Shown here: positions 59,688 through 64,000 of the stretch, one piece after another | How positions within the stretch are numbered: the stretch's first letter is position 1 | Layout: each line of letters begins with the position of its first letter | Source of the DNA: JAVKBW01 sp040222995 | GTDB taxonomy: Bacteria; Pseudomonadota; Alphaproteobacteria; UBA8366; Aestuariispiraceae | Direction of reading: 5' to 3' | Length of the DNA: 64,000 nucleotides | Assembly: GCA_040222995.1 (NCBI GenBank) | Contig: JAVKBW010000034.1 | Span: forward strand, 62,001 to 126,000 | Position numbers and translations under genes: made by a program | The notes under the pieces: model-generated | What the model was told of the DNA's origin: nothing | Seen by the model: the letters and a program-made list of their open reading frames with translations, nothing else | The model's database searches: none

Positions 59688-60638
59688 TTAGTCGTAGTAA
59701 CCGGCCCGCACCGTCGCGCCGATGAAATTGCAGATCAGCCGTTCGGCATAGGTCATCGTCAGATCGCGGACATCGTAGGATGGCGCGATTTCCACCAGAT
59801 CCATTCCAAGAATTCGGCCTTTGCTGGCCAGACCATGTATCAGCTTGTGGGTTTCCCGCCAACTCAGCCCGCCCGGCGCCGGTGCCATCACGCCGGGCAT
59901 GATGGTCGGGTCGATCCCGTCGGCATCGATGGTCAGATAGTACGGCCCGCCATCCGGTATCCGGTCCAGCACCGCCTGCATGCCGATTTCTTCCAGTTCG
60001 TAGGCGGTGATCAGATCAGCGCCATAGGCGCGGGCATCGGCCACTTCTTCTTCCCGCGCGCTGCCCGTGCCCCGCAGGCCGATCTGGATGATATCGCCGA
60101 ACCAGTCCATTTCGGATGCCCGGCGGATCGGGCTGGAATACCCTTCTGTGACGCCATTTACATCGTCCCGCCAATCCAGATGAGCGTCGACATGCACCAG
60201 GGTTATCTTTTCCGGACGCTCCAGAGCGCGCATGATCGGGATGGGAATGCCGTGGTCACCGCCCAGCGTAATCAGCACGGACCCGGCATCGAATATCTTC
60301 CGCGCCGCGGCTTTGGCCCGGCGGTAGTGTTCCTGCGGATCGCCCAGAACAGAGGAAACGTTGCCGCAATCGACCACGCGAATGTCCCTGCCGGCGAACA
60401 ACGGACCGCCAAGGTCCCAATCGAAATGAGTGCGGGTTTCCACCGGCCACAAACCGGCCCGGCGAATGGCGTCCGGCGCGAGGCTCTGGTCGTTGGCCTG
60501 TTCGCCGACCGTATAGGGCAAACCATACGGAACGCCCAGAATGGCGATATCCGCCGCCAGGGCATCCAGATCGGTGACGAGCGGAAAATCGAGAAATGTT
60601 GACGGCGCGCCTTTCGGCGCTTCGGTTAACCGGATCAA
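59688..60638 (-). CDS. Agmatinase/arginase-family ureohydrolase
   Basis: A 316-residue dimanganese hydrolase. The metal ligands lie in LGGDHGIPIPIM, HVDAHLDWRDD and TIDADGIDPTIMPG. The substrate is probably a guanidino compound such as agmatine or guanidinobutyrate; the stretch GLRGTGSAREEEVADA is typical of this branch. The frame is open to a TTG at 60662, but the TTG at 60638, nine bases after AGGGGA, is better placed. rfbD follows 3 bases after the stop. Confidence 0.88.
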   Translation of the reverse strand: MIRLTEAPKGAPSTFLDFPLVTDLDALAADIAILGVPYGLPYTVGEQANDQSLAPDAIRRAGLWPVETRTHFDWDLGGPLFAGRDIRVVDCGNVSSVLGDPQEHYRRAKAAARKIFDAGSVLITLGGDHGIPIPIMRALERPEKITLVHVDAHLDWRDDVNGVTEGYSSPIRRASEMDWFGDIIQIGLRGTGSAREEEVADARAYGADLITAYELEEIGMQAVLDRIPDGGPYYLTIDADGIDPTIMPGVMAPAPGGLSWRETHKLIHGLASKGRILGMDLVEIAPSYDVRDLTMTYAERLICNFIGATVRAGYYD

Positions 60639-60802
60639 TGCTTTACATCCCCTGATTTGCAATTAGGCATGGAAAATTATCCCTTCAGCTAATACTTAAC
60701 CCAAAGACCTGTCCATGATCGATTGTTTTCGACGACGGTTTTGGCCAATGGGTATCTGCCTGTGTTATGCAGTGCAACGGACTGATATGAATGGATGGCA
60801 CG

Positions 60803-61327
60803 ATGAAAAAATTCGCTCTGGTATTGTTTGGTTTTCTGATCCTGCCGGTAGCCGGTTTCGCGCAGACACCGGCGGACACGGCGTTTGAAGAACGCGTCTC
60901 CCAGGTCCTTCAGGAACGGCTGAACCTGCGATCCAACGTCCAGGCGCTTGATGCAGGCGGCACCGATCTGGCTGTCAAAACCCTGATCGAAGGAACGCCG
61001 CAGGTCGCATTGCTCGGCAATGCACGAATTGTCGGCAACCGTGACGACGGAACGCCGTCACAGCTTTCGTTCTCGGTGATCCTGTTGCCGGATGCGAAGT
61101 TTATGGCCGGCCGCGAACAGGTTCTGGAATTCACCAACCGCTGGAACGGCCAGATCCTGCCGCTGCGGCTGGTCGCCCAGACCGATACGGTCGCCATGGT
61201 GACATCGCGCCTGATCGATCTGAGATATCCGATGGAGGACGATGAAATCGTCGGCATGTATGTGTTCATGATGCAGACATGGCAGTCCGTCCTGCAGGAT
61301 TTGCAGGCAAACGCCATCCTGCCCTGA
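60803..61327 (+). CDS. Exported protein, YbjN-like fold suspected
   Basis: A 174-residue protein with a signal peptide (MKKFALVLFGFLILPVAGFAQTPA; cleavage after FAQ). The mature part ends in a pattern like YbjN-type proteins: VLEFTNRWNGQILPLRLVAQTDTVAMVTSRLIDLRYPMEDDEIVGMYVFMMQTWQSVLQDL (in parts). An in-frame ATG at 60791 is also possible. Periplasmic; role unknown. It converges on the protease gene with 12 bases between. Confidence 0.78.
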   Translation: MKKFALVLFGFLILPVAGFAQTPADTAFEERVSQVLQERLNLRSNVQALDAGGTDLAVKTLIEGTPQVALLGNARIVGNRDDGTPSQLSFSVILLPDAKFMAGREQVLEFTNRWNGQILPLRLVAQTDTVAMVTSRLIDLRYPMEDDEIVGMYVFMMQTWQSVLQDLQANAILP

Positions 61328-61339
61328 GGAAAGAGCGGA

Positions 61340-62254
61340 TCAGTCGGCGGATGTCGACGTCAGCACGACAGGACGTCGGCCGAATTTCAGATCGCTCTTC
61401 GTAACACTGGCCAAGCCGCCGGTTTCGCCCAGCATCTGCAGAATTGTGTTCTGTACGGATGCGATCGGAATGCCGTTATTCGTGCCATCGCCGTACGAGG
61501 CGCTTTGCAGGGCAATTACGCTTAGATGCCCCTTGTAATAAACAGCAATCGGCCCGCCTGAATCGCCGGGAACGACCTCGCACTGGTATTTGATGATATC
61601 GGCATCGCTGGACCAGCCTTTCAGCAGGCAGGAATCGTCAACAGACAGAACGAATTTTCTGTCGGTCGGATACCCCGCCAGAGTCAGCATCTTGCCGAAG
61701 GCCGCTGCCTGGCGAATCTTGGTCTTGCCGAATGCGCTCCATCCAAGAAATCCGGTCAGCTTTCCGATTGGCCTTTCCAGTTCAATTACGGCCCAGTCAT
61801 TCGGCAGATTGTCGATATGCGCCCACTTCTCACCGTCAAAATCAGGGGAAACGATATATCGCTTCGCTTTCGAATGCGCGACCCAGCTATCGCGTTGCAG
61901 CCCGGCAACGAAATGAATGTATTCCGGTTCGATCCATCGGTTCGCTTCCCGGAAATACAGACAATGGGCCGCCGTCAGGACAAGGTTGTCGGCTATCATC
62001 GAGCCGGAGCAATGACCCTTTGTCGAAACCGCTCTCTGTATCTTGCCGATCGCGCTCCAGGGGTACTGAGTCGCATCCACGATCTTGCGGTCGGTTGCCC
62101 AAGCGCCGGCTGCGCAATACGACACCGCCAGAACAGCCAGCGTCAGCACCCTGACGAGCCAATCCAGCCTGTTCGAAAGACACATCATCGCTTGCTGCCA
62201 TTTCCGTTGCGGCAAATCGCCGGACCGATGCCGATGGAACCACCGTTTTCTCAT
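61340..62254 (-). CDS. Trypsin-like serine protease (exported)
   Basis: A 304-residue protein with a membrane-type signal at about residues 32-53 (WLVRVLTLAVLAVSYCAAGAWAT) and a chymotrypsin-fold domain. The catalytic triad is complete: H in LVLTAAHCLYF, D in LPNDWAVIELERP, S in CEVVPGDSGGPIAVYY. Several cysteines suggest periplasmic or extracellular disulfides. The start overlaps the stop of the upstream gene by 4 bases (ATGA), showing translational coupling, so the longer N-terminus is kept despite 24 residues before the hydrophobic stretch. Confidence 0.9.
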   Translation of the reverse strand: MRKRWFHRHRSGDLPQRKWQQAMMCLSNRLDWLVRVLTLAVLAVSYCAAGAWATDRKIVDATQYPWSAIGKIQRAVSTKGHCSGSMIADNLVLTAAHCLYFREANRWIEPEYIHFVAGLQRDSWVAHSKAKRYIVSPDFDGEKWAHIDNLPNDWAVIELERPIGKLTGFLGWSAFGKTKIRQAAAFGKMLTLAGYPTDRKFVLSVDDSCLLKGWSSDADIIKYQCEVVPGDSGGPIAVYYKGHLSVIALQSASYGDGTNNGIPIASVQNTILQMLGETGGLASVTKSDLKFGRRPVVLTSTSAD

Positions 62255-63465
62255 GCAAAGACGGCGCGGAGGTCAATAGATGAAATATCGAAGTTGCTGT
62301 CCAGCGATCTGACTTCCACCTGAATATTACTTCCCGACACGCCATTGCGTGTCGGCGAGAAAGGGAAAACACCGATGATGCGGTCGCCGCTGGATTGAAA
62401 CAGGTCGGTCACGGCTTCGTTTCGGGTACCGTCGGACCGGTTCTCGAAAATCCGCACCCGCAAGTCGCCGCCTTCAATGGCGGAAAGCGCATCCGTAAAA
62501 CCGTTGCTGTTCACGCCGGAAAAATCGAGCGCGAGAAATATCTGCGATGTCCCGCTTTCCGCCCCGAAGAAAAAGTCCGTGACGTCCTCGTCCAGATCCT
62601 GACGGCTTCGCGCGGCCCCGGCGAAACTGACCACCGTTGTCTGGAAATCGCCGCGTGCATCGAAAGTGCCGTCGTCGCCGGGGTCGCTCAGTTCAATGAA
62701 ACTGATATTGTCGAGGCCGATGCCCGATGTCGGCGCAACGAATGTCAGATCCGACAACTGCGATATGTCGATTGTTGCGCTCGTTCCGATCGACGTGCCC
62801 GTCCCGTCCTGGATCTCCCCCAAAGGACCGCCGCCATTCTCGCCGGTCAGGCTGATGGCGATGTCTGTCGCGCTGCTCGTTGCGTCGAACTGGATCAGGT
62901 CGGACAACGCAACCGACGAATTCGAGGGAATGCCGACTCTTCGGGCGAATTGAGTGTTTAGCGAGCCGTCATTCGAAACACCGGAAAACGTGGTGCCGAA
63001 GGCCCTGTTTTCCGACGGCCTTTGCGTAAAGTCGGAAAAGGTAAGCGTCGGACCGGCGACCGGTGTTTCCTCCTGGGCCTGAACCAGAACGATGGTAGAG
63101 ACAGAGTCGGGAAACGCCGCGTTTCGGAAAGCCGATTCAACCAGGTTCTGCAGCGGCGGTTCCGGGTCGTTCAATGCTGAATCCAGCCGGCTGAACCGGT
63201 TCTGAAAGAAGTCGCCTGTATCGATACCGAAAGCGGCTTCCGCCAGCAGCACGATGTTGCCGAGACTGAGCTGAATAGGCTGAAAAATCGCACCGGCGAA
63301 ATCGGCCGACTGGCCGACAATGGAAACCTGCTGGCCGAACAATCCGTTGAATTCCGTCGGATCGACAACCTGCTGCAGGCCGCGCGCCTGCACGGCCTCA
63401 CGCTGAAACTGCACAGCCAACGCCGTAAACAGGCTGGACTGCGAGAAAATGCTGATATCGGACAT
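62251..63465 (-). CDS. Large uncharacterised protein coupled to a trypsin-like protease
   Basis: A 404-residue acidic protein with no signal peptide or membrane helix. It is rich in S, G, D, F and beta-strand pattern (FGTTFSGVSNDGSLNTQF, TDIAISLTGENGGGPLGEIQDGTGTSIG, GDLRVRIFENRSDGTRNEAVTDLF) and ends in DISSIDLRAVFA. I do not recognise a family. The absence of a signal with a repetitive beta-rich composition would fit type I secretion or an intracellular partner of the protease. Its stop overlaps the protease start by 4 bases. Confidence 0.72.
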   Translation of the reverse strand: MSDISIFSQSSLFTALAVQFQREAVQARGLQQVVDPTEFNGLFGQQVSIVGQSADFAGAIFQPIQLSLGNIVLLAEAAFGIDTGDFFQNRFSRLDSALNDPEPPLQNLVESAFRNAAFPDSVSTIVLVQAQEETPVAGPTLTFSDFTQRPSENRAFGTTFSGVSNDGSLNTQFARRVGIPSNSSVALSDLIQFDATSSATDIAISLTGENGGGPLGEIQDGTGTSIGTSATIDISQLSDLTFVAPTSGIGLDNISFIELSDPGDDGTFDARGDFQTTVVSFAGAARSRQDLDEDVTDFFFGAESGTSQIFLALDFSGVNSNGFTDALSAIEGGDLRVRIFENRSDGTRNEAVTDLFQSSGDRIIGVFPFSPTRNGVSGSNIQVEVRSLDSNFDISSIDLRAVFA

Positions 63466-63549
63466 ACCTGTCCCGCCTTCTCCTCTACCGGTATACTACC
63501 CCGGTCGGGAAAAAAGGCGACTCAGAACATTCGCGGTATTTGCATACCT

Positions 63550-64000
63550 TTAAAGCAGAGAGCCGACACGTTCGAGAGACTTCGGCATCGCATGGCCATA
63601 CGTGCTGACCACATACGAAACGATCCGTTCCACTTCCGCCTTGCCGAGGCTGTCCATCAGGGCGCAGGGCGCTTTGCCGAACCGAAGAGCCAGACCGGCC
63701 CCCATATCGATATCGGCCGCCGACGCAACATCTTCGTCCAGTTCCTGAAGCACCGGAAAGAAGACCGACGCCCGTAACCGGTCGGCAATCACGGCATCGC
63801 TTTCCGCGCTGCCCGACGCATCCTCGCCGATTTCGAATTCGTAATCGCTGTCACCCTTGTCGGCCAAGCCTTTCGAAAGCGCATAGAACGCGCCATGCGG
63901 CTTCAGATTCTGCTGGGCATGAAACATGATCTTCGGTTTCACGAGGTTCATCACCATGAAGGGACCGGCGGCGATATCCATGCATTCCCGCGCAACCCGG
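63550..64000 (-). CDS. Probable 3-hydroxyacyl-CoA dehydrogenase, C-terminal part (5' end outside window)
   Basis: The frame is open to base 64000 with RVARECMDIAAGPFMVMNLV upstream of the first ATG in view, so the gene continues beyond the window. The last 70 residues (ADRLRASVFFPVLQELDEDVASAADIDMGAGLALRFGKAPCALMDSLGKAEVERIVSYV in parts) follow the C-terminal domain of 3-hydroxyacyl-CoA dehydrogenases of fatty-acid oxidation (bxxVxxAxDID and LMDxLG patterns). A FadB/FadJ-like fusion is possible. About 150 residues are visible. Confidence 0.7.
   Translation of the reverse strand, partial: RVARECMDIAAGPFMVMNLVKPKIMFHAQQNLKPHGAFYALSKGLADKGDSDYEFEIGEDASGSAESDAVIADRLRASVFFPVLQELDEDVASAADIDMGAGLALRFGKAPCALMDSLGKAEVERIVSYVVSTYGHAMPKSLERVGSLL

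Noticed and set aside
59253..60602. A 449-residue plus-strand frame
   Set aside because: Antisense to rfbD and the agmatinase-family gene, both with clear catalytic motifs.
1..64000. CRISPR arrays, rRNA genes or intact insertion sequences
   Set aside because: No regularly spaced repeats, no rRNA-like stretches and no transposase genes were seen on reading the window.

Overview
The window looks like the chromosome of a GC-rich alphaproteobacterium, probably a Rhodospirillales-like lineage. The basis is gene order and protein families: fbc (Rieske, cytochrome b), the DUF1285-Nudix-DUF6111-CCA block, MoxR-DUF58-DUF4159, argD-argF-hslO, gpsA-tsaD diverging from hemC-hemD-Mic60-hemY, and proA-nadD-rsfS-rlmH. 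No database search was possible; all family calls come from motifs read in the translations.

Left part (1-28 kb) is dense core genome. It holds the 5' part of a cytochrome bc1 operon on the minus strand, trmL and hemF, a four-gene tRNA-maturation/housecleaning block on the minus strand, a Bat-like MoxR/DUF58/BatA-DUF4159/large membrane protein operon, an aminotransferase, recX, two tandem ABC-2 permeases without an ATPase (preceded by a possible small RNA with its own CRP-like site and terminator), arginine genes, hslO, gpsA/tsaD, and a tetrapyrrole cluster. In that cluster the uroporphyrinogen-III synthase is read in one frame with a helix-turn-helix segment and a mitofilin/Mic60-like membrane coiled-coil protein.

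The middle part (28.0-38.15 kb) is a genomic island of about 10.1 kb integrated in the 3' end of a tRNA-Thr(CGU) gene. A 45-bp perfect direct repeat of the tRNA 3' end bounds it, and a tyrosine integrase and an excisionase-like gene sit beside the intact tRNA. It is visibly more AT-rich than its surroundings. Its cargo is unusual: three separate bacteriohemerythrins (one with a non-ATG start and an aspartate in place of a conserved iron-binding histidine), a GAF-HD-GYP cyclic-di-GMP phosphodiesterase, a BLUF blue-light sensor with an FNR-like box upstream, an MFS and a DMT transporter, and a coiled-coil DUF2188-like protein. I read this as a transferable oxygen/redox plus light sensing module coupled to cyclic-di-GMP turnover; the coupling is inference.

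The right part (38.15-64 kb) returns to core genes: an IalB-like protein, rlmN, argG, a MATE exporter, a hydroxyacid dehydrogenase, the rlmH-rsfS-nadD-proA string and a NeuB-family synthase. A second accessory patch follows tRNA-Arg(CCU), with a GT61-type glycosyltransferase and a HEPN-like protein. Then come a dioxygenase/aldolase/acetyltransferase trio, a flavoprotein, a SulP permease, a dTDP-rhamnose reductase, an agmatinase-family enzyme, a translationally coupled trypsin-like protease plus large uncharacterised protein, and the 3' end of a probable 3-hydroxyacyl-CoA dehydrogenase leaving the window. No rRNA, CRISPR array or intact insertion sequence was seen.
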